Of a stretch of 64,000 nucleotides of DNA, positions 35,091 through 47,206 are shown piece by piece. The stretch's first letter is position 1; every line of letters starts with the position of its first letter. The notes under the pieces are model-generated. The model was given only the letters and a program-made list of their open reading frames with translations, was not told the origin of the DNA and searched no databases. The position numbers and the translations under genes were made by a program. Origin of the DNA: Areca catechu (lineage: Eukaryota; Streptophyta; Magnoliopsida; Arecales; Arecaceae); contig CM038052.1 of NCBI GenBank assembly GCA_021397845.1, positions 149,260,854 to 149,324,853 on the forward strand, given 5' to 3'.

Positions 35091-36859
35091 TTATATCTTG
35101 TCTCCTTCTCATAGACCATAATCATTAATGTGCATGCTCATCTCGATGATGGCCCATGGAAAGGAAATGTAGTGATTGGTATGGTGCACTGCCATGTTGG
35201 TGCACACGATACAGGATATGATTTTTTGAAAGATTGGTATGGTGCACTGCCATTCCCATTTTCCCATGAACCAAATGCCCACTTACAAAGCGACCCGTAT
35301 ATGCATTCTCTTTGTATAGTTTTCTTTCTTTCTTTTTTTCATAATGTTATATGGTTTTTCGATCCCTAACTTATTGAACAATTTATGTTTTCTGGAGTAC
35401 ACACAGAGAGAGAGTGTGTGTGTGGGTATGTGGTAGGATCCTAGCATCAGACCCAAGGATCAAGTTTCAGGTGTGTGGTTCTTTCCCCTGTTTCTAATGT
35501 TTACTTTTTAAAATTTTATTATGCTATCAGATTTTTTCTAACTGAAGTATCATATCTTTCTTACAATTTTTCTTTTGCTGCAGATGGTCCATATATACTG
35601 CAGGCTTCAAAAGCACAACCATATCCCCTCTTCATGTGAGCCCACAAGACCCAATAATTACTTCCCTTCTTCGGTTTTGCTTATTAATTGGTTATATTAT
35701 TATGATTTTTTATCTTTTTTTTTGTACAATAAATTTTGCATTAGTATTTTTTATGATTTTAATTATGATATGGTTATCGGTACAAAAACATGTGACTCTC
35801 CACCTATAGAGACATTCTATCAACTTAGTGTTCGTATGCATGGCAAATCAGGTGTACCTAATTTTTTTAATTAATATAAATGAGTTAGGGGAAAACCTAA
35901 CTTGAGATAATGTAATATTATTTTAATAAGGTTTACAGTAAAATATTTGTCCTGGTTATTGTCTACATCGATTCCTAGAGCAAATAAAGGGCCATTGTCT
36001 ACGAAACCAGACTACAGGATTGGAAAGGATATTTAGATCAAAATAGGCCGTTCATGGGAGTTCGAGGAGGTTTTAGTGCAGGGTTTAAGTAGCATATTTA
36101 GTCTAGGAGAGGGCATTGAGAGGTTAAAAAGTTGGAGCTGTGATTGTTGACTTGTACGTACATGCATTTAGAGCTTCTTTCCATGAGAGAATTTTTCTTC
36201 CTTTGCTCAATGCCGAACACGCATCCAGTACTTCACAGAGGAGTTTATTGTTGAATTCTAGACTTTTCTCTAATATTAGTTTCCATCAGATTATCCAGTG
36301 AGTCTGATAATGGAGTTTTTGATTAACTGAATGGGCACGGTGTCGGAGTTGTGTGCAGTCCAAGATCTATATTGCCTGGCAATTTGTTTGGCCACAAAAT
36401 TTGGATGACTTGTGGCCAAAGTTTTGAAGCATTTAGAGGTGTTTCATGTCGAGCTAACTCCTGGAGATCGAGTCGATACACAGGCTGGCACGGCACAGGA
36501 TGGCACGGCACGCAATATTTGGAGGCCTGAATATGACAATATGAACAACAATATTTGCTTTTTTAATTGTGCTGTAGTCGGTGATCATATCTTGTTTCCT
36601 TTCTTTTTTTGAGATATCTTTCAAGTAGAGGGTGTTTTTTATACTCACTTTTTCAATGATACATAGTATTCACTCTATTACAACATGATACAATTTTCAA
36701 ACACTCTCACTAACTAAAAATCATCAATGGATTAGAAGAGTGACCCCTTGCCAATGATTTTTCATGTTTGGTAAGATTGTTGCATTACATCCTAAATTTC
36801 TTACATAGTACGGTTTGTCTTTGAAATGTCTAACCCTCTTTTGTATGGCACAATTTTCC
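35091..36859. other. Harbinger interior, no gene recognised
   Basis: Contains a local duplication of 'attggtatggtgcactgccat' (about 35177 and 35233), a small GA/GT microsatellite (35402-35425) and exon-like pieces without known domains. Nothing conclusive. Confidence 0.35.
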
Positions 36860-37045
36860 TGATCGATGGCAATGATGAAGGGCTGTGTGTTGATGGAGCA
36901 TGGCTTGGAAACATTAGCTGAAAATTAAAAATAATTTTTTATAATGTAGTCGCGATGCTCCACTGACATTAACTTCGCTTCTCCTGAGCCATAATTGTAT
37001 ATATGTTTCTATACTTGATAATGGCAGCCCAATTGATCTATTATC
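36860..37045. repeat. Diverged copy of 253-bp unit
   Basis: 'ggcaatgatgaagggctg', 'gagcatggcttggaaac', 'cctgagcca' and 'cttgataatggcagccc' occur in the same order as in the array at 34345-35090 but with many changes and gaps. Confidence 0.6.
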
Positions 37046-38335
37046 ATGAATTTGTACTCTATCTATAAGGACAAGTATATGAACATGTGCATTTAGAATT
37101 TTATGATGCAGGTCTACCATTTCATGTATTAAGGCGGCCCCTTCTTACTGTTATTTAATGAATATATATTTATTTGGTTTCTTTACCATATAGTTCGTTG
37201 ATGAAGTTATTGCAGCCTATTACCATATGACAATTTGGACTTCTTTTATATGATTGGTAAGAAATAAAATTTTAGTTGTTATGAATGGAGAGCATACTTC
37301 CCCAAAGTTTAGTTTATCTTGTACTAGATGATACCATATATTGCATGGTAATATTTGTTTGTGTTGTTTTATATTCATAGGCCTTCTCTCTGTATCACAA
37401 CCAAACATGATCTTGCATTTCTGGAATATCTTCATATCCTGGTTCTTATCGGATGGGTCTTTTTTTATGATGTGTTGTACTATGAAACTCACTTGGCTGA
37501 AAGTGTTGCATGAAACTTATATATTATTTTGCTTAAGCCCTGGTTGCCATTATAGTATGATATATAGATCCATGTTTGTATATGTTTGTTCAATGCATGA
37601 ATACACACAGCTTATACTTGCTTCTGTTTTCTTATTTGCTGAGCATGAAAGAGCTGTCTACCTAACAGAAAATGTGAATTTGCAGTGTAGTTTGTTTGGT
37701 ACATGTATTTTTTAGTCAGTTTCTTATGTAATGGTACTTAAAAATTTGGGTCAGTTTGGGTCGGCTCCTTTTCTCAGGGTCTTGAAAATGAAGTTCTGTG
37801 GGAGAAGGCTCTTAGCCAGGTGGTCGGCTCTTGTGCTGGGTTCCAGAAATTTGCCGTGCCAGTGCATGCGAATCCGTGCCAGAGTCGGCTCCTCCCTAGG
37901 AGTCGGCTCTTGTAGAAAATGCTCCAAGTTACATCTAAATTACTTACTATTTTCTTTTATTTTTTGCAACTTACAAGTTGCTGTGGTGATGGACTTCAAT
38001 GGAGTGAACAAGACTGATGATTGCCACTGCTGTCACTATCTGCAATATGTATGACCTTCATCAAAATGATGTTGCGGACATTCATTATAATGTGCCTTGT
38101 ATCGAACTGAATGTTGTATTTCTTAGTTACTATTTTGTAGTATCATTTGGGATTACATTGTTTCGACAGTAATACAAAATTGTGAAACAGTATGTTATCC
38201 TATTATGATGAAGTATCTGTCATGTTAAACAATCATCATATATTTGTAATGAAAGCATGCTCTCATCTAAAGCCTTTCAGATCATTTATCCAATGTCTGT
38301 ACTGTGCCATTTGTATTGGATGAAGTAATATATTG
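37046..38335. other. Harbinger interior, no gene recognised
   Basis: AT-rich with an open 124-codon stretch (37341-37715) lacking any recognised domain. A run containing three 'gtcggctc' motifs lies at 37750-37910. Confidence 0.35.
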
Positions 38336-39505
38336 AAATGCCCAGGTTTATCTCTCTCCAATGTGTACTGAATGATTTATTATATTGCAATGCACATGTT
38401 TATATTTTGAAAAGCCCAGGTTTATATGGTGTATCTGAATTTGCATTTTGAAATGCCCAGGTTCTAATTGTGCCATTTGAATTGGTCTGAAGTTGTATAA
38501 TGAAATGCCCAGATTTGTATTGTGCCATGTGTTATGGATGATTTATTATATTGCAATGCCCAGGTTTATATTTTGAAATGCCCAGGTTTATATGTAGTAT
38601 AATGAATTTGTATTTTCAAATGCACAGGTTTTAATTTTGCCATGTGAATTGGTCTGAAGTTGTATATTGAAATGCCCAGGTTTGTATTGTGCCATGTGTT
38701 ATGGATGATTTATTATATTGCAATGCCCAGGTTTATATTTTGAAATGCCCAGGTTTATATGTAGTATAATGAATTTGCATTTTCAAATGCCTAGGTTTTA
38801 ATTTTGCCATGTGAATTGGTCTGAAGTTGTATATTGAAATGCCCAGGTTTATATTGTGCCATGTGTTATGGATGATTTATTATATTGCAATGCCCAGGTT
38901 TATATTTTGAAATGCTCGGGTTTATATGTAGTATCATGAATTTATATTTTCAAATGCACAGGTTTTAATTTTGCCATGTGAATTGGTCTGAAGTTGTATA
39001 TTGAAATGCCCAGGTTTGTATTGTGCCATGTGTTATGGATGATTTATTATATTGCAATGCCCAGGTTTATATTTTGAAATGCCCAGGTTTATATGTAGTA
39101 TAATGAATTTGCATTTTCAAATGCCTAGATTTTAATTTTGCCATGTGAATTAGTCTGAAGTTGTATATTGAAATGCCCAGGTTTGTATTGTGCCATGTGT
39201 TATGGATGATTTATTATATTGCAATGCCCAGGTTTATATTTTGAAATGCCCAGGTTTATATGTAGTATAATGAATTTGCATTTTCAAATGCACAGGTTTT
39301 AATTTTGCCATGTGAATTGGTCTGAAGTTGTATATTGAAATGCCCAGGTTTGTATTGTGCCATGTGTTATGGATGATTTATTATATTGCAATGCCCAGGT
39401 TTATATTTTGAAATGCCCGGGTTTATATGTAGTATAATGAATTTGCATTTTCAAATGCCCAAGTTTTAATTTTGCCATTTGAATTGGTCTGAAGTTGTAT
39501 AATTA
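38336..39505. repeat. 167-bp tandem repeat array
   Basis: 'ttatggatgatttattat' recurs at 38532, 38699, 38866, 39033, 39200 and 39367, exactly 167 bp apart each time. Within a unit the shorter motif 'aatgcccaggttt' occurs about four to five times. The edges (38336-38530 and after about 39430) are partial or shuffled units. The units are nearly identical, which suggests recent amplification or homogenisation. It has no coding capacity. Confidence 0.9.
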
Positions 39506-40228
39506 AATGTCCGTGTTCTTAGAAGGCTATGTTCTATATTGCTGGATACATAATTGTCATAGAAAAATGTATATCCAATCTAATCGGCTGCGTCGAAGGA
39601 TTTGAAGTCAACAGAGCCTTTGCCAATATTCATATGTTAGGTATATTCTTGTTTTGGTCTTGTATGACATTGATGTTGTGTTATGAAATATATTGGGTCA
39701 TAATACAATTTCTTGTAGAAATTGTATTTTGTGAAATTTATTTGATCATATTTTTTTAATAATATATTATTATCAAAATAACTAATAAAAAATTATTATT
39801 AATTAATATTACTTTTCTTAAAATTAATGCCTAAAATTATTTTTATTCATTTTTATTTGATAATAATTTTTTTAATAAAAATATTAACAATTTTATAATA
39901 TTTTATTGGAGATAATCATATCTAAATTGATGTCCCTATCCATGTTAACATGGAAATTTGCCAACTTAAATATAATTTACTAAAAAAATAATTAACATTT
40001 TCTACATTATAATCTTCAAGGGTAATTTTGTCATTTTAATAAAATTCATCCACTATCCTCCAAGAATAAAGCCTTATTCTCATGTCAACCAAACACAAAT
40101 AAGAATAAGACTGCATTAATTGCACTGGAATAACCACCTTATTCCATACTTCCAACCAAACAGAAAACGAGAATACCAACTAATTCCCAGGAATTACTAT
40201 CCCTATTCCAGGGTTAACTTTTTAACAT
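39506..40228. other. Harbinger right subterminal region
   Basis: AT-rich and non-coding. The last 200 bp contain several 'ttattcc' and 'ggaataa' motifs, mirroring the left end (30455-30610), as expected for subterminal sequence. Confidence 0.45.
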
Positions 40229-40508
40229 CCAAACACCACCATTAAGTATAAAGGATATTGGATAGCTAAGTGATTGGACATTGAATGATAGATATATTGA
40301 AAATAAGAAAAGGTATTTTAAAAATAAAATTAAATATTTATTTTGCTGGTTGATAGAAAAATAATTTAACCATCTTTTAGATAGATAATATTTTATTTTC
40401 ATGAAAATAATTTATCCATATTAAAAAGTATAAAAATATAGATAAGTTAATCAATAAAAAAGTTGATCAATTTTTTTATAATATCTATCTATAAAACAAG
40501 GGGTCCAT

Positions 40509-41250
40509 GAGGATAACTAATAGACATATTTCATTATTGAAGGTCTTTGTCAATGCCGTGATCCACCATGATCTTTGAAGGAGGGCACAACTTGTCAAAA
40601 TCTAATTATACACCAATAATGTTTTCCAAAATCTACCAAGGTTTGTTTCAAAATCTACCAAAGCTTGCATTAATTCAACCTACAGAAAGTAAACGTATGA
40701 GTAAATATGCCCTCAAGGGTAAATATACGAGTAAATATGCCCTCAAGGGGCAAAAGCTTTAACTAATTTATTCTTTTAGTACATGAGGTTATTTATAGCT
40801 TTAGATTTTGTACACTGATAATGATGAATGGGTGCTATTAGAGTGTGAGCTAAAACTCAAATTAGATCAAAAGATAGACTTCTAGGACAATCTCTTGCTA
40901 TAGTGGCATTTTGGATAAAAACAACTTGGACGACAGTTATTTTGCCATCCAAAATGGTTTGCAAACACCTTATCCAAATTGGTTTGACAACATCCGAACT
41001 ATTATTGGGTTTTCGGTATCCAAACTAGTAAGGTGGCCGTAACATATGGTTATTGCCATTTTTAGCTGGACTACGTTGACACTATTTTTGTAATGCGGCC
41101 GTAACTTCTTCATTCGAGCTTCAATTGAGATGAATCGATAGAACTAGACAAGAAAATCCAATCTTGGATGCAATAGAAGTAGTTTGAACTTCAAATTTTA
41201 TCTTTGAATATTGTAATAAAGTGTCCTAGACTGCTACCGAGTTTACAAAT
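40509..41250. other. Intergenic, small direct repeat
   Basis: No gene. At 40696-40752 a ~30-bp segment containing 'gagtaaatatgccctcaag' is repeated twice in tandem. Confidence 0.45.
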
Positions 41251-41279
41251 GGACTAAACTATTGATTTATTTTGTAAAA

Positions 41280-41930
41280 TTAATTCTGTTTTATATGCCT
41301 GATCGGACCGGTGATTGAGCCGGACAAAGCGTTCGGCCGGATGATGCAGACTGAAGCCCCCACCGGTCGGCTTCCATGGAGGCCCTGATGCATTCCCCAC
41401 TGAAGGTTCAATGAACCGGTTGATTATTGGGCTGGTTATTCTAGGGCCCACCTGAAGATTGGCTGACCTACCGATAGCCGACCTACTAGAGGCCGACCAA
41501 CTTGATCCACATTCGGGGAAGCGCTTGGAAGTTCCGGAAGATTCCCTCCAGCTGGTACCAGAATTCTGTTGCAACTGATTCTTCGCCATGGCCATGATTT
41601 TGTGCCACCTGGCCATTATTTCGATTCTCTGAGGGACAAATCAGGGACTTCGCCTCTGTCCTCTAACGAATTTTGACAGTATCCCATACCCATAAAAAGG
41701 ATCCAGGGGACCTCCGCTGGGGTAAGAGACTCTTTCCTCTCCATTCTCCATTCCTTCTTTGCTTCCTTCCACTCTGTTATTCCAAAATCCCTACTAACTT
41801 AAGCATCGCAGTGTCCCCCGCCAGAACACCACCGGCGTCCAGGGGGCATTTTGTAGGTTGGCCAGCTGAAGAGTTTTCCAGCATACCAAGCAGAGCCCGG
41901 TCCAAGGGTGAGCGCAGCAACAAATTCTAT
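41280..41930 (+). mobile_element. Gypsy-type LTR fragment
   Basis: Contains a TATA-like 'cccataaaaagg' (about 41690), then 'ctctttcctctccattctccattcc', then 'cttaagcatcgcagtgtcccccgcc...ccaccggcg', a layout I associate with the R/U5 part of plant gypsy LTRs. The upstream part is GC-richer than its surroundings. Both ends are ragged and there is no partner LTR. An open minus-strand frame (41254-41616) has no known domain. Confidence 0.4.
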
Positions 41931-44244
41931 TGGAAACTTGTGAGTCAAGTATTGTCACATTTCGATACCCTCTTTTCATTGGACTACGAATTGTATCCAG
42001 GTCATCTAGGGTTATGCTATAGCGAAGAGTGTGGGCATGACCTTTAGTTGTATTTTCGGACAGTTTTCGATGCATCCATAACATCTCCTCCATCCTTTAA
42101 GCAGTCTTTGGACTTTTGTGACAATCCTTTGACCCTTTTGTCCCAAACGCATGGTGGAGGGTCATAGAATTTGATGTGAGGGACCAGGCTCACGTTGCCA
42201 AAGCATAATGTTTCTAGTCTGCATCAGCTCATCCAAGCTGGGAAACTTTGTCTCCTGATGATAGAAGCTGTCTCGGTGCTTAAGGATTTTTAGTATGTTT
42301 CTCCCAGGCAAGCTAAGATAGAGATTAAGCATTTTAAGAGAGCTAAAGTGCTTTACTTTTTGCTTGAGTAGGTCCACTGTGGTTCGGTTGCTGGTCAAGT
42401 CTTGGAGTGGTACTGTGCTAGAAAAAGCTGTGGATGCCTTCATCTTATTATGATACTTATGCTTGCAATTGTGCCTCAATTTGCAATGGCATCTTATTAG
42501 AGTGATACTCCTTATGCAAGGGTTAAGTTAGTTTGGAATATCTGCTGGAAATTTCTCGTCTCCCTAGTTTGAATAGTGAGATAGTGAGGCAGTCATCAAC
42601 TTGTAGTTGGTGCCGAATCTTCAAATGATGATTGAATTTGTCCTCGATAATTTGGCAATTGTTCCTTCTTTTCCTATTGGATATGTTTTCTGGTGATGAT
42701 CAAGTGATTCTGTAGGTTCTAGCTCTATATCATGAGATAACTTGATCTTGTCAGCTTGGACATGGTTGCCTTCTTTCATAATCAAGTTCTTCAATAGAGA
42801 AAGACTACTTGTGTTTCAGTTACCTTTTGTTATTTTGTTTTATCATCTTCTTCTTCAACTTCTCATTTGACTTGCAATAATTTGATTTTCTTCCAATGCA
42901 AAGAAAAAGAGTAAATATCGCCTTGGCTACGGTCGGTGACACCATGATCATATAGCCACGGCCAATCCAAAAGGAGGTGGTTAGCCTTCATGGATGGCAT
43001 ATCATGCCATGCATAACTTTTTCACCCCTTATTCTAGCTAAAGGTGTTGAGGCACTTATGGGTAACTGGAATGGCTTGGTTAATTAACCCAAGCAACTCA
43101 TACAATTTTGAATGATGGAAGGTCTTGAATCCAGGATTGTTCATACGCTGGTTGGAGGCCATGGCCTCACCGCCACCATCATCGATGATGATTATGATGT
43201 AATGGGCTAGTGGCTCCAGCAGACAAATTGACAATGAAAGATGTTGTCACACTTTTAGTCCCCCCTCTTATACCTAGTGAGGTCTCAGTGAACAATGAGA
43301 GAGCAATAGATTGTCTCTTTCTCGTCATCCATGGTAGATCGATCCAGTGGTTCTCTCTTGAGGTCCCTCGTTAATAGACATGACTTCTTCAAACGTTTTG
43401 GTCGACTCTTTCCAACATGACTGGTAATAATTTAGTGATCTAGTAGATTACTGATGACAAACTATTTGTTCATAAATTTATAGGACTAGATGATGGATTT
43501 AGGCCAATTAGGAGTGGTTGTTGAGTCAACCCTGTCAAGAGTCTTCATGTGTGGCTTTGAGTTGGCTATGTTGCATGCGAGTTTGGCACCCTGACTAGAA
43601 AAGTCATTGTATGGGCTTTTGTTTTTTATGTGCTCTTGGCAACTGAATTGGCTTCCTTTAGGTTTTTAATTTGGGCTAACACCATCTAGTCCTGAATTTC
43701 CAAACGAAGGCAGATGCAAAACAAAGTAGAAGTCAGATATAAAAGTACATGTATAAATACAATAAAAGCCAAATCATTAAATTTTATAACTACAAAATCA
43801 ATATTTTTACCAAGTAAAAAGTAAATTAAGTTAATAATATATTAATATAATCACTAATTTTTATTAAAAGTTCACTGGTGCTAAATAAAATTAAAATAAT
43901 ATAACAAATAGAACTGAAAATTCACATATGGATTATATGGTTATCTATCAACGTCCGTATCCATATCTCTCATTTAATGGATAAGGACAGACAAATCAGT
44001 CAGTGCTCAGTTTTGTAACTGCATCCAAATTGATTCGGATTTGAAACGGATTTATCTAATCAGCTTTTTCCCCTAATAGTCTCTTTTGCCCTTGAAAGGA
44101 TACAGATGACTTTGTGTCCTGAGTAAGCCAATTTCCATATCCAACACAGCTTATATGCGTGCATTGCCAAATTAACTGAAGTTGTAAATATGAAATACTA
44201 CCCTTCTAGCATCTCTGCCAACAAAAATGCTGTTTTTTAATAAT
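41931..44244. other. Intergenic, no gene recognised
   Basis: About 2.3 kb without a convincing gene. 42162-42479 (minus) and 43034-43234 (minus) are open but unassigned. They could be relics of coding sequence, since the codon-rich blocks at 42160-42470 and 42990-43400 are less AT-rich, but no domain is recognisable. Confidence 0.35.
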
Positions 44245-44292
44245 CTTTTTTTTTTTTCTTTTTTTTTCTTTTTTGATAACACGGTATATTCA

Positions 44293-45450
44293 TTAAACTG
44301 AACATAGATGAATACAACATAAGAAGTCAGAGAGCAAAATATTTCTAAGCTGTACAGGGACTGTCTGCCAATCAGTCCACAAAATACAGTCCATGTGCTG
44401 AGCAACATAAGAGACTACCCAGTCGGCTGCTGAGTTAGCCTCCCTGAATATGTGTCTGATTGTCAGCGAAGAGCAAGCCTGAAGCATCAGTCTAATGTCC
44501 CTGACGATCGGATGAGCCACCTGTGTAGAGGAAGTCTGCGAGATCCAAAAAATGACGGTGGCAGAATCTCCCTCAATGATAAGATGGTCTAGGCCTAGTA
44601 CCCGACGAGCATATCTGATCCCAGCCCATGCAGCATAAAGTTCAAGGGCCGGCACCGAAAAGTCAAAACAAGGGGTACCCCCAGCCGCCAAGAAACCCAG
44701 CGATAAATCCCTAATAATGAAACCAACTCCGCCCATCCTACAGCGGAGGCTCCCATCAAAACTAATAGTGTCAAAGGGCGAAGGAGGGGGTTCCCAGGTA
44801 ATAAAAACCCTCCGAGTCGCTCGAAGAGCGAGAGGAGAATCCCAGATCCCAGCCGACCTACAATACTCCATCGCAGCTATCCTGGCCCTCTCAACCAGAA
44901 TCATAGGGGAATGCCTCAAAGATGTGAAAATCCGGTCATTCCTAGAACTCCAAATATGATATGCCAGATAAGCAATAAATGAAACCTGGATCATAGGCGC
45001 CGTCCGTAGCAAGGTATAAAAAGTATCCAGAATGTGATCAGGCTGAGCCGGTATACCACAGAAACTCGCCAAAGCCCAGATTCGACTAGCGCGACCACAA
45101 TGGAATATGGCATGAGTCTGCGTCTCCACCTGAATCCCACAAAAGGGGCATTCAGGAATGATATGGACCCCTCTAGAAGTGATAAACTCCCGCGTGGGGA
45201 GGCGGTGCCAAGCGAGTTTCCATATGAAGAGTGAAACTCTAGGGTGCACCGGGAGGGTCCTAATCCATCGATAGCTTTTGGAAATATAAAGATCCTGATC
45301 AGGCATAGGAGTGAGATCCCCAATAGGCACCCTGGTCGAGGTAGTGTGTCTCCAAACTCTAATATCAAAGGATGGACCGGGAGTGGAATAGATAGGACTC
45401 GGTGTCCAAGGATATCCCCAAAAATTGATAAAACCATGTCCTTGTTCCAA
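44293..45450 (-). pseudogene. LINE ORF2 C-terminus: zf-RVT and RNase H
   Basis: Open for 385 codons. Residues about 60-120 (SLFIWKLAWHRLPTRE and CPFCGIQVETQTHAIFHC) form the zinc-binding zf-RVT region. Residues about 228-350 form an RNase H of the plant LINE type: Asp in SFDGSLRC, Glu in ALELYAAW, Asp in IIEGDSATVI, Asp in EANSAADWV. RNase H removes the RNA strand of the hybrid. The frame differs from that of the RT section, so one frameshift lies near 45365-45450. Confidence 0.8.
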
Positions 45451-47206
45451 GAAGACCCGGTGTGTAGAGGTCAGCTACGATAATAGCGATCGAAGTCAGA
45501 ACAGAGATAAAGGTGGGCCATCTGCTTAAAGGAATGTCTGATATCCAGCAATCATTCATGAAGCTAATAGATCGGCCATCTCCAAGCACCCAGGAGATCT
45601 GGGTGGCGACAATCGGGGCTCTGGCAATCATCTCTCTCCTAACAATCGATGGCCTCCTTGCAGAAGTAGAGCAATCACCGGGATACAGAGGTATGTCGCC
45701 ATATTTGGCCCTCATGAAAGAAGACCACATGGTGTCTGGACATAGAAAAAATTTGCCAACATGCCGGGTCATAAAAGCCTCTCTCCTTGCAAGAAGAGAA
45801 GTGATGCCCAACCCCGCCTCATGCATCGGTCGGCAGACATTTTCCCAGCTCATAAGATGTATCCTTCCCCGATCAGAAGAGGAGTTCCAGAGAAAAGCCC
45901 GAATCATCTGCTCAATCTTGAGTATGACCCTCCTGCGAATAAAGGAATTAAAGAGAAGATAAACAGGAAGAGAAGCCGATACCGACCGAACCAGAGTGAG
46001 CCTGCCCATGGCTGATAAAGATCTGGCCTGCCAACCTCCAATCCTGTCCGTGATAGAAGCCACAAGGGGAGCGTAGTCAAGCATGGTGAGCCTGGTACCA
46101 GAAATAGGAATACCCAGATAATGCAACAGTCCTTGTCGCTCCTGAATGCCCAACATGTGGGTGATCCTAGTCCGGACGCAGAGGGCAGTTTTTGGACTGA
46201 AGTATATCCCAGACTTTTGAAAATTAACCCTCTAGCCTGAAGCCTGACAGTACTGCTCCACTATCCTCCTGAAGCCCCTCGCATTAGCCAGGGAAGTCCG
46301 GCCAAGCAACAGGCAGTCGTCCGCAAATAAAAGATGGGAGACCGGGAATGTTCCCGGTCCCACAATATAAGAATGGATTTGAGAATCCCGCACAGCCTGG
46401 GAAATGGATCTAGATAGGAAATCAGCACAAATAATAAATAAATAGGGAGATAGGGGGCAACCTTGGCGCAGCCCATGGGATGATTGGAAGAACTCCGTAG
46501 GGGCTCCATTGATGAGAATAGAGAATGCAAGGGCCTTTATACAAGACATAATTTTAGAAATCCAAGATGATTGAAAACCAAAATCCTCCATAGCTTTAAT
46601 AAGAAAGTACCAATCAACATAATCATAGGCTCTCTCCATGTCGAGCTTAATAGCCATCAGACTCTGGCGGCGCGAAGCGGCATGAAGGTCATGCATAAAT
46701 TCCTAGACAATAAGAATGTTGTCGGAGATATTACGTCCTCCTATAAAAGCACCTTGTTCAGGGCTGATAATCTTTGGAAGAATGAGTCTCATTCGATTCG
46801 CCAGAAGTTTAGCATAAACTTTGTAGAGAGTATTGCAAAGACTGATAGGTCTATAATATGAAGGCATAGAAGGATCCCAACGCTTCGAAATAAGAGCAAT
46901 ATAAGTATGCTTCCAATCAGGAGGCATGGTAGCTGTATTAACGAAGAGCTGAATAGCCGCTACCATATCAGCCCTCAAAATCTCCTAGACAGCTCGGAAA
47001 AAGAAAGGTGGATAACCATCAGGTCCCGGAGCTTTATCCTCCGCCAAAGACCACAGAGTAGATTTAATCTCTTCTTCTGTTACCTGCTTCAGCAAATCAT
47101 AATTTTGAAAAACAGTAACCAAATTCTGAGGAGGAACAGAAGAAATGTTAAAATTAGTATCTGTTACCTGCTTCAGCAAATCATAATTTTGAAGAACAGT
47201 AACCAA
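45365..47206 (-). pseudogene. LINE ORF2 reverse transcriptase
   Basis: One continuous frame interrupted only by stop codons. From upstream: EDKAPGPDGYPPFFFRAV (about 47000-47050), MPPDWKHTYIALI, YRPISLCNTLYKVYAKLLANR, the EQGAFIGGR motif, KLDMERAYDYVDW, HGLRQGCPLSPYLF and the catalytic LLFADDCLLL (46310-46330), then the thumb region LLHYLGIPISG and GRLTLVRSV. Stops at about 46979, 46697 and 46217 replace what would be Trp, Gln and Gln. 47076-47242 has an in-frame 84-bp tandem duplication. Confidence 0.85.

Larger units (their letters stand above)
30440..40240 (+). mobile_element. PIF/Harbinger transposon, 9.8 kb
   Basis: Left end GGTAGTGTTTGG (30440-30451); right end, other strand, GGTGGTGTTTGG (40229-40240). 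ATT lies outside both ends (30437-30439, 40241-40243), a 3-bp duplication, although PIF elements usually duplicate TWA. Both flanks also hold 'gtataaaggatatt', as if the target was a short tandem repeat. The element carries a DDE_4-type transposase, a hybrid-binding domain in the same 3' exon, and two tandem-repeat arrays. It is much longer than is typical for the family. The usual Myb/SANT-like second protein was not found. Confidence 0.8.
30205..40508. mobile_element. Possible older AT-rich MITE split by Harbinger
   Basis: Left edge about 30207 'gggtccattcttttatgata' and right edge about 40490-40508, which reads on the other strand 'ggaccccttgttttata'. Inner parts on both sides are AT-rich with shared 'cttttagatagataatatttt'-like blocks in opposite orientation. 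This suggests one inverted-repeat element into which the Harbinger element inserted. Ends and duplication are not certain. Confidence 0.35.

Noticed and set aside
34362..35125. Three similar minus-strand ORFs of 78-99 codons as a gene family
   Set aside because: They recur because the DNA is a 253-bp tandem repeat; they have no start context, domain or splice support.
38336..39505. CRISPR-like array
   Set aside because: Repeat units are contiguous 167-bp tandem copies with no unique spacers, and this is a plant genome.
42162..42479. Leucine-rich ORF as a resistance-gene fragment
   Set aside because: Leucines are not in LRR register and no NB-ARC motif lies nearby.
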